The notes: generated by a model not told the origin, from the sequence alone. Positions 40,291 through 48,524 are shown, numbered from the stretch's first letter. The stretch is 64,000 nucleotides of DNA from Nocardia asteroides (GCF_900637185.1 NZ_LR134352.1:5260001-5324000); one strand, 5' to 3'. A program made the numbers and translations.

Positions 40291-41934
40291 TCAGAACCGG
40301 TCTTCGTCGGCGCCGCGTTCGTCCTCGTGGACCGCGCCGATGACCTCCGGCGTGGATTCGCCCAGCGGGCCGGTGAGATCGTCGTTGCCGAGGCGGCTCT
40401 GGTACGGCTGCACGGTGCGGCTGTGCTCGTCGTCGTTGGTGCGCTGACCGCCCGCCGCGCCCGGGCTGCCGCCCATGAACCCGGAACCGCTGGTGCCCGC
40501 GGTCGTCGTGTTGCCCAGACCGGAGCCCAGACCCATGCCGGTGGCCATGACCCGGCCGCCCGGCAGTGCGGCACCGGGCGTCGCGCTGACCTTGGGCGTG
40601 CCCGAACTCGGGGTACCGCCGGTGCTGCCACCCGCGCCGCCACTGCCCCGGCCCATGCTGCCCAGCGCGCCGAGCGCGCCGCTGCTGCCGCCCGAGCCGC
40701 CGGTGCCGAGGCCGGCGGTGGTGGTCGAGGCGGGAGTGGTCGTGGTGCTGCCCGGCGAGGTGCTCGCCGCGGTGGTGCTGTCGTCGGTGGCGCCGGTGAG
40801 CGCCTCCTCCGCCTGGGTGAGCAGCGGCTCGGCGATGTTCTCCGAGGCCGCCGAGAGCACTTCCTCCGGCGAGGGCAGGCCGCTCTGCGCGACGAGCTGG
40901 TTGACGACCCCGCTCAGTTGACCGGTGTACCCGGCCAGCTCACCGCGGGTGGTGTTGACGACGGTGACCGCCGAGCCCAGGTGTTCGGTGGCCAGGCCGA
41001 TGAGCGTGGCCTGGGTGGGCGGCAGCATGATCGTCGGCGCGAGCGCGGTGGCCTGTGCGGCGAAGGTGGTCGCGATCGCCGACAGCTGGGCGTTGCCCGA
41101 CTGGACGACGGCGGCGGCCTGCTCGGTGAGCGCGGCGATGTCGAAGCCGCGCTGGCTGGTGTCCTGCCCCTCGGTCTGCGCCTGCTGGCTGGCCGTGGTG
41201 GCCGCGTCGGACGCCTCGCCCTCCCACAGCTGCTGGACGGTCTTGAGCCCGCCCTGGGCGACACTCATGGCCGACTCGATCAGCGTGGACGAGTTGGAGA
41301 GCAGGCTGGTGGGGTCGAGCGAGCCGAAGACACCGGTCCCGAAGCTGCTGAGCAGCTGCAGGATCGGGTCGAACAGCGCGTCGATCCCGGGCAGCGCGGG
41401 CAGCGACACCCCGTTGAGCAGCGCCGACACCGGATCCTCGGTGATGGTGCTCGCGGCCGAGCTCGCGTTGGCGGTGCTCGCCCCGGTCGCGGTGCTGGTT
41501 CCGCCGCCGGTGGCTGCGCTGGTGAGCGCGCTCTTGGCCTGGTCGAACGCGGTCTGCGCCGTCGCGAGCGCGGGCGCGGTGAGCGCGCTGATCGCGGTCT
41601 GCGCCTCCCCCAGCGCGCTGGACGCGTCGGCCGAGACGCCGGACAGGATGTCCTGGGCGTCGACGGTGCCGGTGCCGAGCCCGGACAGACCCGACAGGCC
41701 TGCCGGGGCGAATCCGGCGGCCTGGGTGTCCTCGGTGAGCTTCTGCGCGAGATGCAGGACCGGATCGTCGACCGCCTCGAGGTCCTCGGGCAGCTGCATC
41801 AGCGGCACGTCGAGGATCGCCTGGGCGCTGTAGTCGACGGGGACCGCGCCCAGCGCGGTCTGCGTCGCGGCGTCGGCGGTGGCCAGAGCGGTGTCGGGCG
41901 TGATGACGCCCGCGTCGCCGGACAGCGGCTTCAC
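40291..41934 (-). CDS. large Ala/Ser/Gly-rich putative type VII (ESX) effector
   Basis: A 547-residue protein without a Sec signal or membrane helix. The N-terminal 380 residues are predicted helical, rich in Ala/Gln/Leu/Thr, with long amphipathic segments (SQQAQTEGQDTSQRGFDIAALTEQAAAVVQSG). The next ~110 residues are a Gly/Ser/Thr low-complexity tail, ending in an acidic C-terminus. GTG 41934 overlaps the EspC-like gene by four bases. The pair resembles mycobacterial Esp-type secreted partners. Secretion is inferred from this context; no ESX machinery is in the window. Confidence 0.65.
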   Translation of the reverse strand: MKPLSGDAGVITPDTALATADAATQTALGAVPVDYSAQAILDVPLMQLPEDLEAVDDPVLHLAQKLTEDTQAAGFAPAGLSGLSGLGTGTVDAQDILSGVSADASSALGEAQTAISALTAPALATAQTAFDQAKSALTSAATGGGTSTATGASTANASSAASTITEDPVSALLNGVSLPALPGIDALFDPILQLLSSFGTGVFGSLDPTSLLSNSSTLIESAMSVAQGGLKTVQQLWEGEASDAATTASQQAQTEGQDTSQRGFDIAALTEQAAAVVQSGNAQLSAIATTFAAQATALAPTIMLPPTQATLIGLATEHLGSAVTVVNTTRGELAGYTGQLSGVVNQLVAQSGLPSPEEVLSAASENIAEPLLTQAEEALTGATDDSTTAASTSPGSTTTTPASTTTAGLGTGGSGGSSGALGALGSMGRGSGGAGGSTGGTPSSGTPKVSATPGAALPGGRVMATGMGLGSGLGNTTTAGTSGSGFMGGSPGAAGGQRTNDDEHSRTVQPYQSRLGNDDLTGPLGESTPEVIGAVHEDERGADEDRF

Positions 41935-42260
41935 GCCAGACCCCCGATCCCGGCGGCCTGCCGGGCTATGTCGACCGCGCTGGACACATCCTCGGTGTTG
42001 AAGGTCGCCGAGGACTTGAAGGCCGCGTCGGACAGCTTCGAGAACTTGGCCGACAGATCGTTGATGTCCTTGGCCTGCAGAGCCTGCGCGGCGGCGAACA
42101 TCGCCAGGTAGTCGGCGCCGATGAGCCCGAAGACCGGCGTCATGGCGCTGACATTGGCCGCGGCGTCGGTGATGCCCGCCGCGGCGATATCCCCCGCCAC
42201 GGCGGCATTCGTGGCCGCGAACGCGTTTACTGCATCGGTATTGACCGAGAGATCGGTCAT
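41931..42260 (-). CDS. EspC-like ESX secretion-associated protein (DUF2580)
   Basis: A 109-residue Ala-rich helical protein with the layout of DUF2580/EspC proteins: LSVNTDAVNAFAATNAAVAG, then FGLIGADYLAMFAAAQALQA and a C-terminal helix FSKLSDAAFKSSATF. These form helical hairpins exported by type VII systems with a partner encoded downstream, here the overlapping large Ala-rich protein. ATG 42260 is preceded by GGGGG. Only weak primary sequence identity is usual in this family, so the call rests on pattern and pairing. Confidence 0.7.
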   Translation of the reverse strand: MTDLSVNTDAVNAFAATNAAVAGDIAAAGITDAAANVSAMTPVFGLIGADYLAMFAAAQALQAKDINDLSAKFSKLSDAAFKSSATFNTEDVSSAVDIARQAAGIGGLA

Positions 42261-42426
42261 GCGAATCCCCCCAACTCGTCGTGAAAAACCAGTTCTGCGA
42301 GCGCGATCGGTGGCGGCGGAACTCCCTGCGCTGCCGCCCGACGGGCGCGGTGCGCCAAATATAACCGAACACCCCGACCCGGATCGAGCCGTGTCGGCCC
42401 CGATCTGCGACATCCGCTTTCAAAAC

Positions 42427-42440
42427 TAGAACATGTTCTA
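42427..42440. promoter_or_regulatory. KstR-type palindromic operator
   Basis: TAGAACATGTTCTA is a perfect 14-base palindrome that fits the KstR (cholesterol catabolism repressor) consensus TNNAACNNGTTNNA at every fixed position. It ends 13 bases before the epimerase ATG and overlaps the likely -10 (TATATC at 42439-42444). Confidence 0.6.
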
Positions 42441-42453
42441 TATCCTCGGCGGA

Positions 42454-43428
42454 ATGAAGGTCGCAGTGACCGGCGCAGCCGGCTACCTCGGTACCAACCT
42501 GATCCCGCAGCTCCTCGAGCGAGGCCACGAAGTGGTGGCCATCGATCGCGCCGCGCCGACCACGTCCGATCCGGCCGTCACCTGGGTCTCCGGTGACGTG
42601 CTCGATCCGGCGTCGATGCGCACGGCGCTGGACGGTGCCGAGGTGGTCTACCACCTGGTCGCGCTGATCACCCTCGCCGAGAAGAACGATCTGGCGTGGC
42701 GGGTCAACACCGAGGGCGTCCGGGTCACCGCGGAGGCCGCGCTCGAGGTGGGCGCGCGCCGGTTCGTGCAGACCAGTTCCATCCACGCGTTCGACCAGTA
42801 CCGCGCGGGCGGCCACATCGACGAGACCACGCTGCGCTCCACCGATCCGGGCCTGCCGGTCTACGACCGGTCCAAGTGGGCGGGCGAGCAGGCCCTGCAT
42901 CCGGTCATCGAACGCGGCCTGGACGCGGTGATCGTGAACCCGACCGGCGTCTACGGCCCCGCCGACCATCCCGGTCGCCTGTCGCGCCTCAACCGCACCG
43001 CCGCCGAGGCCATGCGCGGCCGGATGCCGGTGATGATCGGCGGCGGCTTCGACCTGGTGGACGTGCGCGACGTGGCGCACGGCCTGATCCTGGCCGGCGA
43101 GAAGGGCCGCACCGGCGAGAACTACCTGCTCGGCGGCTACATGACCCAGCTGATCGACCTGTGCCGGATGGCCGCGGCGCGTACCGGCGCCAAGGGCCCG
43201 CGCTTCGCGATCCCGCCCAAGGCGCTGGGTGCGGTGCTGCCGGTGGTGGAGCCGATCAGCAAGCGGCTGGGCTCCGACATCCTGTCCAAGGCGGCGCTCG
43301 GCGCGATCCTGTCGGCGCCGATCGTCGATCACGGCAAGGCCGAGCGCGAACTCGGCTATCACCCGCGCCCGACCGAGGAGACCGTCGCCGATCTGGTCGA
43401 CTTCCTGCGCGCACCACGCAACTCCTAG
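42454..43428 (+). CDS. NAD(P)-dependent epimerase/dehydratase (3beta-HSD-like SDR)
   Basis: A 324-residue extended short-chain dehydrogenase. The Rossmann motif is VTGAAGYLGTNLI (residues 5-17), and the catalytic YxxxK is YDRSKWAGEQAL. It contains NPTGVYGPADHPGRLSRL typical of 3beta-hydroxysteroid dehydrogenase/isomerase-type epimerases. I chose ATG 42454 (MKVAVTG), since the upstream ATG 42433 lies inside the operator. The message is probably leaderless. The KstR-like box suggests a role in sterol or related lipid catabolism; the substrate is unproven. Confidence 0.9.
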   Translation: MKVAVTGAAGYLGTNLIPQLLERGHEVVAIDRAAPTTSDPAVTWVSGDVLDPASMRTALDGAEVVYHLVALITLAEKNDLAWRVNTEGVRVTAEAALEVGARRFVQTSSIHAFDQYRAGGHIDETTLRSTDPGLPVYDRSKWAGEQALHPVIERGLDAVIVNPTGVYGPADHPGRLSRLNRTAAEAMRGRMPVMIGGGFDLVDVRDVAHGLILAGEKGRTGENYLLGGYMTQLIDLCRMAAARTGAKGPRFAIPPKALGAVLPVVEPISKRLGSDILSKAALGAILSAPIVDHGKAERELGYHPRPTEETVADLVDFLRAPRNS

Positions 43429-43441
43429 CGCGCACCTCCCC

Positions 43442-44290
43442 TCACGCCGCGACGACACCGCGCAGGATGTCGGCGGTGGCCTGCTGGCCCGCGGCGTTGG
43501 GGTGCACCGGTGTCGCGTTCGCCTGCGCGGGTACCGGCGGCTCGATCCACCGGGTCGCCGGGTCCTGGCACGCGTCGTGTCCGATCCCGGGTGTGTAGAT
43601 GTCGACGTAGGTGGCGCCGTTCGCCTCGGCCCCACGCCGCAGCGCGGCATTGAGTTCACGCTGGATGCCGCGCGCGTAGTCGACGTCGCCGCTGCTCAGC
43701 GGCACCTGCGGGTAGCAGCTTCCGGATTCCGGCAGCACCGCCGGATAGCCGAGGACGTAGACGCGGGCGTGCGGCGCCCGTTCGCGCACGCGCCCGATGG
43801 CCGTGCTCATGGCGGCCGCACCCGCGGCGATGTCGTCGGCGAACCGGGAGCCGAAATTGTCCCGGCAGGGGGCCCCCACCCCGGCCGTGTTGCCGAGGTT
43901 GAGGGCGATGCACGAGATCACCATGGTCTGGAACAGATTGCCGTCGTTCCCGCCCAGCTGATAGGTGACCACTCCGGTCCGGTCGGTCAGCGCGTCGAAT
44001 TGCGGTGGCTGATCGGCGTATTGGGCGACGCTCAGATGCTCGGTGGCCGCCGAGGCGCAGCTGACGTCGGTGAGTTCCCACCCGGTCGCCGCCGCCAGCC
44101 GATGCGGATAGTTCACCGCCGAGCGGGTGCACAGCGGCGGGCTGCCGGGCACCGGGTCCAGCAGCCCCGGCGCGGTCGTGTACGAATCACCGAGCGCGAC
44201 ATAGGACACCGCGGGCGCCGCGGCGGCATCCGGGAACAGCAGGCCGACGACGAGTGGGGCGACGGCCGCGAGAACCAACGGCCTGACCAT
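43442..44290 (-). CDS. secreted SGNH/GDSL-family hydrolase
   Basis: A 282-residue exported esterase/lipase. A signal peptide covers about residues 1-25 (LVLAAVAPLVVGLLFPDAAAA). Catalytic Ser36 lies in VALGDSYT (block I), the oxyanion Asn in QLGGNDGN (block III), and the Asp/His pair in HDACQ and VHPNAAG (block V). Six or more cysteines suggest disulfides, as in Streptomyces scabies-type and Rv0518-like enzymes. It converges with the epimerase gene and lies downstream of a 16-base palindrome. Confidence 0.92.
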   Translation of the reverse strand: MVRPLVLAAVAPLVVGLLFPDAAAAPAVSYVALGDSYTTAPGLLDPVPGSPPLCTRSAVNYPHRLAAATGWELTDVSCASAATEHLSVAQYADQPPQFDALTDRTGVVTYQLGGNDGNLFQTMVISCIALNLGNTAGVGAPCRDNFGSRFADDIAAGAAAMSTAIGRVRERAPHARVYVLGYPAVLPESGSCYPQVPLSSGDVDYARGIQRELNAALRRGAEANGATYVDIYTPGIGHDACQDPATRWIEPPVPAQANATPVHPNAAGQQATADILRGVVAA

Positions 44291-44322
44291 CGAGCACTTC
44301 CTTGCGAGCCACCACCGATCTC

Positions 44323-44338
44323 CGGGCTGTACAGCCCG
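44323..44338. promoter_or_regulatory. perfect 16-bp palindrome upstream of the GDSL hydrolase
   Basis: CGGGCTGTACAGCCCG reads the same on both strands. On the minus strand a TAAAAT -10-like element (44344-44349) lies a few bases before it, so it should overlap the transcript start of the hydrolase gene. Operator or leader hairpin are both possible. Confidence 0.5.
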
Positions 44339-44350
44339 TCACCTGCGATT

Positions 44351-45199
44351 TTACCCCGCTGAACGGTCCTCGGACCGGGTCGGTGACACTGTTTCCGCGC
44401 CCAGACCGGCGAGCAGCCGCAGCCCGTCGGCGGTGGCACTGCCGGGCGCGGCCGACAGCACGATCAGTTCCATCCCCGACTCGTCCGGCAGCGCGAAATT
44501 CTCCTGATGCAGTTCGAGCAGGCCCACCAGCGGATGCCGGTAGGCCTTGCGGCCGTGCGTGCGGGCGCGCACGTCCGCACGCGCCCAGAGCTTGCGGAAA
44601 CGCTCACTGCCCATGGCCAGTTCGCCGATGAGCTCGGCGAGCCCGCGGTCGTCGGGATACTGCCCGGCCGCCAGGCGCAGGTGCCCGACGACGTCGAGGG
44701 TGCAGGTCTCCCAGGCGTCGTAGAGCCCGCGGTCGGCTTCCTCGAGGAAGATGTGCCGGGCGGTGTTCAGGCCCGCGACCGGCCTGCCGTAGAGCAGGTC
44801 GGCGAGGTGATTGCCCGCGCGGACGTCGAGCCGGTGGTCCATGATCAGCGCGGGCGCGTCGGCGACGAGATCGAGCACCCGCAGCAACTCCGGCCGGACC
44901 CGCCCGCCCGGCGTCTTCGCCCGCCGCCGACGCTGCCGCGCCAGCCGGTGCAGATGTCCGCATTCGATCTCGTCGAGCCCGAGCACCCGGGCGAGCGCGT
45001 CGAGGACCTGATCGGAGGGCTGCGTGGCGCGGCCCTGCTCCAGGCGCACGTAGTAGTCCACGCTCACCCCGGACAGGTGGGCGACCTCCTCACGTCGTAA
45101 CCCGTCGACCCGGCGATGGCGGTCGACGGGGATGCCCGCGCCGATCGGATCGACCCGGGAACGGCGGGTGCGCAGGAAGCCGGCGAGATCGTCCATCAC
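44351..45199 (-). CDS. XRE-type regulator with MmyB-like ligand-binding domain
   Basis: A 282-residue regulator. The N-terminal helix-turn-helix (about 30-75) reads LRREEVAHLSGVSVDYYVRLEQGRA. The C-terminal PAS-like MmyB domain (about 95-270) contains ALIMDHRLDVRAGNHLADLL, which in homologues binds fatty-acid-like ligands. Starts GTG 45199 or ATG 45196 are equally placed. Homologues usually sit divergently beside an oxidoreductase they control; here that partner appears displaced to 46677, with a shared operator-like sequence upstream of each. Confidence 0.9.
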   Translation of the reverse strand: MMDDLAGFLRTRRSRVDPIGAGIPVDRHRRVDGLRREEVAHLSGVSVDYYVRLEQGRATQPSDQVLDALARVLGLDEIECGHLHRLARQRRRRAKTPGGRVRPELLRVLDLVADAPALIMDHRLDVRAGNHLADLLYGRPVAGLNTARHIFLEEADRGLYDAWETCTLDVVGHLRLAAGQYPDDRGLAELIGELAMGSERFRKLWARADVRARTHGRKAYRHPLVGLLELHQENFALPDESGMELIVLSAAPGSATADGLRLLAGLGAETVSPTRSEDRSAG

Positions 45200-45225
45200 T
45201 CCAGTATTGCCACGGCGGTGGCGAC

Positions 45226-45255
45226 GAAGGTGGTCCTGTCGGTACCAGGAAGCAC
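45226..45255. promoter_or_regulatory. operator-like repeat, copy A (upstream of MmyB-like regulator)
   Basis: The stretch carrying GGTCCTGTCGGTACCAGGAA is repeated with four differences in about 31 bases at 46568-46597, in the same orientation. The core TCCTG-N7-CAGGA is palindromic. It lies about 30 bases upstream of the regulator start. Confidence 0.6.
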
Positions 45256-45265
45256 CGGTCCTTCG

Positions 45266-45706
45266 CTATTGCCCCTTCAACGCGCGATCGGCACGGTTGA
45301 CGAAGACCACGGTCGTGACCGTACCGACGGCGATGACGACCATCACGATCTTCATGGGCCACGCCCCCTCGATGAGGGCGCCCACCGTCGCCAGCCCGAC
45401 GATGCCACTCACGGTGACCAGCATGTGCATCGCCCTGGCCGTCCCGTTGATCTCGCCACGCAGAATCCGCCGCGAGGCCGTGAGCAGGCTGATGGCGGGA
45501 ATCCCGGGCAGCAGCGCCACCACACAGACGACGATCAGGTACTCGGGATTCACCAGCCCGGACACCACGAGACCGGCAGAGCAGGCCACCAGCACGATAC
45601 CCAGCGCGATCCCGGCGGCTCCGGCAAGCCGGGTCGCCCGCCGCACCGCGGGCTGATTCGCGTAGGGCGACTGCACGCCGGCCCGCATCGCATTGACCTG
45701 AGACAT
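45266..45706 (-). CDS. small four-helix membrane protein, unknown
   Basis: A 146-residue protein with four transmembrane helices (LAGAAGIALGIVLVACSAGLVV, LIVVCVVALLPGIPAISLL, MHMLVTVSGIVGLATVGALI, IVMVVIAVGTVTTVVFVN). It ends with a short basic tail. No family is recognised. ATG 45706 has a GGGGG ribosome site. It lies between the MmyB-like regulator and the oxidoreductase, in the segment that appears inserted between that pair. Confidence 0.65.
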   Translation of the reverse strand: MSQVNAMRAGVQSPYANQPAVRRATRLAGAAGIALGIVLVACSAGLVVSGLVNPEYLIVVCVVALLPGIPAISLLTASRRILRGEINGTARAMHMLVTVSGIVGLATVGALIEGAWPMKIVMVVIAVGTVTTVVFVNRADRALKGQ

Positions 45707-45844
45707 TCGAAAACCCCCGTACGACAGTCGACATGGCGGGTAAACGCAGCTTTCCGCACACATGCCGACCGCTCGATTCCCCCCGCCCGCAGGCTACCTC
45801 CCGCCGTGCCCCGCGAACAACCCGGCTCCGAATACATTGTCCGA

Positions 45845-46537
45845 GTGAACACCTCAGCACAGCAGGCGGATTCGCGCCCGCACGCCGAAGTCACCCCGGG
45901 CCGAACCATCGCCCGCGCTGTGGTTTCCGCGGTGGTCGCGCTCGTGGCTCTCTCGACCGTCGGCGCGGGTGCCATCGGCGCGATTTCGGGATGGTGGTGG
46001 CGGGATCCCCGGGCGCCATTGGGGGTGGTGGCGTCGTCGTTCTACGTCTTCTCGATGCTGACGCCGATCGCTGTGGCCGGCGCGATCGCACTCGGCGTCA
46101 CCGTGCCCTGTTCGGCGCTGATCACGACCCGAGCGACGCGCGGCCGCATCGCCGTGATCTGGGCCGTCGGCATCCTTGCCGCGCTGTTCACCACCGTCGT
46201 GCTCTGGTGGGCGACCTCGTCGGTCACCTTGTTCATCGCGGTCCACACCGCGTCATGGGCAGGTAGTGTGGCACCCGAGATCGCCGAGCACTACCTGTGG
46301 CTGATGTTCGACCCTGCCACGGTCTTCTGGTCCGCCGTGCAGACCGCGGTGGTGGTCGTGTTCGTCGTGCTCGCACCCCTGATCGTCGAACGCCGTTGCG
46401 GTCCGGCCGAATCCGCGACGAGAATCCGGCGGGTTCGCATCAGTGCCGCCGCAGTACTGATCGTCTTCGGGGGCGCCTACGCGGGTATCGCCGTGTACGA
46501 AGCACGTGTCGTCCCTGGCTATTTCGGGCTGACTTAG
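45845..46537 (+). CDS. membrane protein, unknown
   Basis: A 230-residue protein with about five transmembrane helices (AVVSAVVALVALSTVGAGAIG, FSMLTPIAVAGAIALGVTVP, IAVIWAVGILAALFTTVVLWW, AVQTAVVVVFVVLAPLIV, ISAAAVLIVFGGAYAGIAVY). GTG 45845 is preceded seven bases earlier by a TACATT -10-like element, so it may be leaderless; the long open frame upstream is antisense to other genes. Family unrecognised. It is part of the two-gene segment between the duplicated operator copies. Confidence 0.6.
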   Translation: MNTSAQQADSRPHAEVTPGRTIARAVVSAVVALVALSTVGAGAIGAISGWWWRDPRAPLGVVASSFYVFSMLTPIAVAGAIALGVTVPCSALITTRATRGRIAVIWAVGILAALFTTVVLWWATSSVTLFIAVHTASWAGSVAPEIAEHYLWLMFDPATVFWSAVQTAVVVVFVVLAPLIVERRCGPAESATRIRRVRISAAAVLIVFGGAYAGIAVYEARVVPGYFGLT

Positions 46538-46567
46538 CGTTCAGTTCCCTCGACCACCGCCGCCCGG

Positions 46568-46597
46568 GAAGGTGGTTCTGCCGATACCAGGAAGTTC
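46568..46597. promoter_or_regulatory. operator-like repeat, copy B (upstream of oxidoreductase)
   Basis: GGTTCTGCCGATACCAGGAA and flanks match copy A at 45226-45255 at about 27 of 31 bases, and similarity resumes further on as GCCCCT-GAACG. It lies about 80-110 bases before the oxidoreductase ATG. Confidence 0.6.
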
Positions 46598-46676
46598 CGT
46601 CCGACGGACAGTGCGCCCCTGAACGACGGGAGCGAGGGCGCTCAGGATCGAGAACATGCGATCCGAAGGAGTTCCC

Positions 46677-47456
46677 ATGAAGACGTTGATCGTGCACGCC
46701 CACCCGGAGCCGGAGTCGCTCAACAGCGCGCTCAAGGATCTGGCGGTGCGCACCCTGGAGGCCGACGGGCACGAGGTGCGGGTGAGCGATCTGTACGCGA
46801 TGGACTGGAAGGCGGTGGTGGACGCGGCCGACTACGGGCCCGACGCGTCGAGCCCGTTGCGCGTGGCGGCGGACTCGGGCCGGGCCTTCGAGTCCGGAAC
46901 ACTCAGCGCGGACGTGCGGGCCGAGCAGGAGAAGCTGCTGTGGGCCGACACGATCATCTTCCAGTTCCCGCTCTGGTGGTACACCATGCCCGCCATCCTC
47001 AAGGGCTGGGTGGACCGGGTGTTCACCTACCGCTTCGCCTACGGCGTCGGCGAGCACAGCGACACCCGGTACGGCGAGCGCTACGGCGAGGGCACCCTCG
47101 CGGGCAAGAAGGCGCTGCTGTCGGTGACCATCGGCGGCCCGGCGGCGCACTACTCTCCGCGCGGGATCAACGGACCCATCGACGATCTGCTGTTCCCGAT
47201 CCAGCACGGCATCCTGTACTACCCGGGCATCGAGGCGGTGCCGCCGTTCGTGGTGTACGGCGCCGACCGGATCGCCGAGGACGAGTTTCCCGGTATCGCC
47301 GCGGCGTGGGAACAGCGCCTGCGCACTCTGGCCGCCACCGACCCGATTCCGTTCCGGCGGCAGAACTTCGGCGACTACGAGATCCCCTCGCTCCAGCTGA
47401 AACCGGGCCTGGAAGCGGCGGGCCGCACCGGCTTCGACCTGCACGTGCGCGCCTGA
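46677..47456 (+). CDS. NAD(P)H dehydrogenase (quinone)/flavodoxin-fold oxidoreductase
   Basis: A 259-residue flavodoxin-fold enzyme of the NQO/MdaB/KefF type, expected to reduce quinones or electrophiles with bound FMN or FAD. It has KTLIVHAHPEPESLNSALKD at the N-terminus, FQFPLWWYTMPAILKGWVDRV (flavin loop) at about 98-118, and GGPAAHYSPRGINGP. ATG 46677 has GAAGGAG at good spacing. It is the probable target of the MmyB-like regulator, since a near-copy of the regulator's operator precedes it. Confidence 0.9.
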   Translation: MKTLIVHAHPEPESLNSALKDLAVRTLEADGHEVRVSDLYAMDWKAVVDAADYGPDASSPLRVAADSGRAFESGTLSADVRAEQEKLLWADTIIFQFPLWWYTMPAILKGWVDRVFTYRFAYGVGEHSDTRYGERYGEGTLAGKKALLSVTIGGPAAHYSPRGINGPIDDLLFPIQHGILYYPGIEAVPPFVVYGADRIAEDEFPGIAAAWEQRLRTLAATDPIPFRRQNFGDYEIPSLQLKPGLEAAGRTGFDLHVRA

Positions 47457-47473
47457 GGACGACCGCGCCACGC

Positions 47474-47502
47474 TTGACACCAGCTCGAACACATGTTCGA
47501 CT
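47474..47502 (+). promoter_or_regulatory. promoter with perfect LexA (SOS) box
   Basis: TCGAACACATGTTCGA (47485-47500) matches the actinobacterial LexA consensus at all defined positions. It lies inside a promoter made of TTGACA (47474-47479) and a -10-like TCGACT (47497-47502), just before the radical SAM gene at 47509. Confidence 0.88.
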
Positions 47503-47508
47503 CGAGGG

Positions 47509-48522
47509 GTGCGGTGGCAAGCTCAGACCCTCGACGCCGACGACGGCGCCCTGCCCGGATTGACCCGGGCGGGGCTGGTGCGCTCGGTCCGCACGCCCGA
47601 ATTCGACGGCATCACCTTTCACGAGGTGCTCTGCAAGAGCGCGCTGAACAAGATGCCGGAGAGTTCGACGCTGCCGTTCCGCTGGACGATCAACCCGATG
47701 CGCGGCTGTTCCCACGCCTGCCGATACTGCTTCGCGCGCGGCAGCCACGAGTATCTGGGCCTGGACGCGGGCACCGACTTCGACTCCGAGATCGTGGTGA
47801 AGACGAATGTGGGCGCGGTGTTGCGGCGGGAACTGTCACGGCGCTCGTGGCGGCGCGAACCGGTCGCGCTGGGCACCAATACCGACCCCTACCAGCGCGC
47901 CGAGGGCCGCTACCGGCTGATGCCCGGCATCATCGGCGCCCTCGCCGACTCGGGCACCCCGTTCTCCATCCTCACCAAGGGCCCGCTGCTGCGCCGGGAC
48001 CTGCCGCTGCTCACCGAGGCGGCCCGGCGGGTCGAGGTGAGTGTGGCGGTGTCGATCGCCATCCTCGACGAGGACCTGCATCGCAGCCTGGAACCGGGCA
48101 CCCCGGGACCGCGGGCCCGGCTGGACCTGGTCCGGGCGCTGGCCGAGGCCGGGTTCGCGGTGCACGTCATGGTGGCGCCGGTGATCCCGTGCCTCACCGA
48201 CGGCCGTGCCCACCTCGACGCCCTGTTCGCCGCGATCGCCGAGGCCGGCGCCGACAGCGCCACGGCCTTCGCCATGCATCTGCGGGGCAGTACCCGGGGC
48301 TGGTTCCTCAGCTGGCTCGCCACCGAGCATCCGGCCCTGGTGCGCCGCTACCGTCAGCTCTACGGCCGGGGCGGCACGGTGGTCCCGGCCTACAGCGGCT
48401 GGCTGCGGGAACGGGTCGATCCGCTGCTGGACGCCTACGATCTGCGCCGCCCGCAGGGCCGCACAACCCCGGTGCCGCCCGGGCCCGCGCCGCAGGACGC
48501 CCAGCTCGCACTGTTCGGCTGA
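47509..48522 (+). CDS. SPL-like radical SAM protein (Rv2578c family)
   Basis: A 337-residue radical S-adenosylmethionine protein of the SplB-related group. The iron-sulfur motif CxxxCxxC is C67, C71, C74 (MRGCSHACRYCFAR). It closely follows Rv2578c in M. tuberculosis as I recall it, including DGALPGLTRAGLVRSVR and ALGTNTDPYQRAEGRY. GTG 47509 lies about 7 bases downstream of the -10, so the mRNA is leaderless or nearly so. Rv2578c is a reported LexA target; the perfect SOS box here agrees, pointing to a DNA-damage role that is not biochemically defined. It converges with mdh, 2 bases apart. Confidence 0.93.
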   Translation: MRWQAQTLDADDGALPGLTRAGLVRSVRTPEFDGITFHEVLCKSALNKMPESSTLPFRWTINPMRGCSHACRYCFARGSHEYLGLDAGTDFDSEIVVKTNVGAVLRRELSRRSWRREPVALGTNTDPYQRAEGRYRLMPGIIGALADSGTPFSILTKGPLLRRDLPLLTEAARRVEVSVAVSIAILDEDLHRSLEPGTPGPRARLDLVRALAEAGFAVHVMVAPVIPCLTDGRAHLDALFAAIAEAGADSATAFAMHLRGSTRGWFLSWLATEHPALVRRYRQLYGRGGTVVPAYSGWLRERVDPLLDAYDLRRPQGRTTPVPPGPAPQDAQLALFG

Positions 48523-48524
48523 CG

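Noticed and set aside
40285..42111. Gly/Arg-rich plus-strand frame that looks PE-PGRS-like
   Set aside because: It is the complement of the Ala/Ser/Gly-rich ESX-type protein; no PE motif or ribosome site.
42433..42453. Upstream ATG for the epimerase
   Set aside because: It lies inside the KstR-type palindrome; ATG 42454 gives the standard Rossmann N-terminus.
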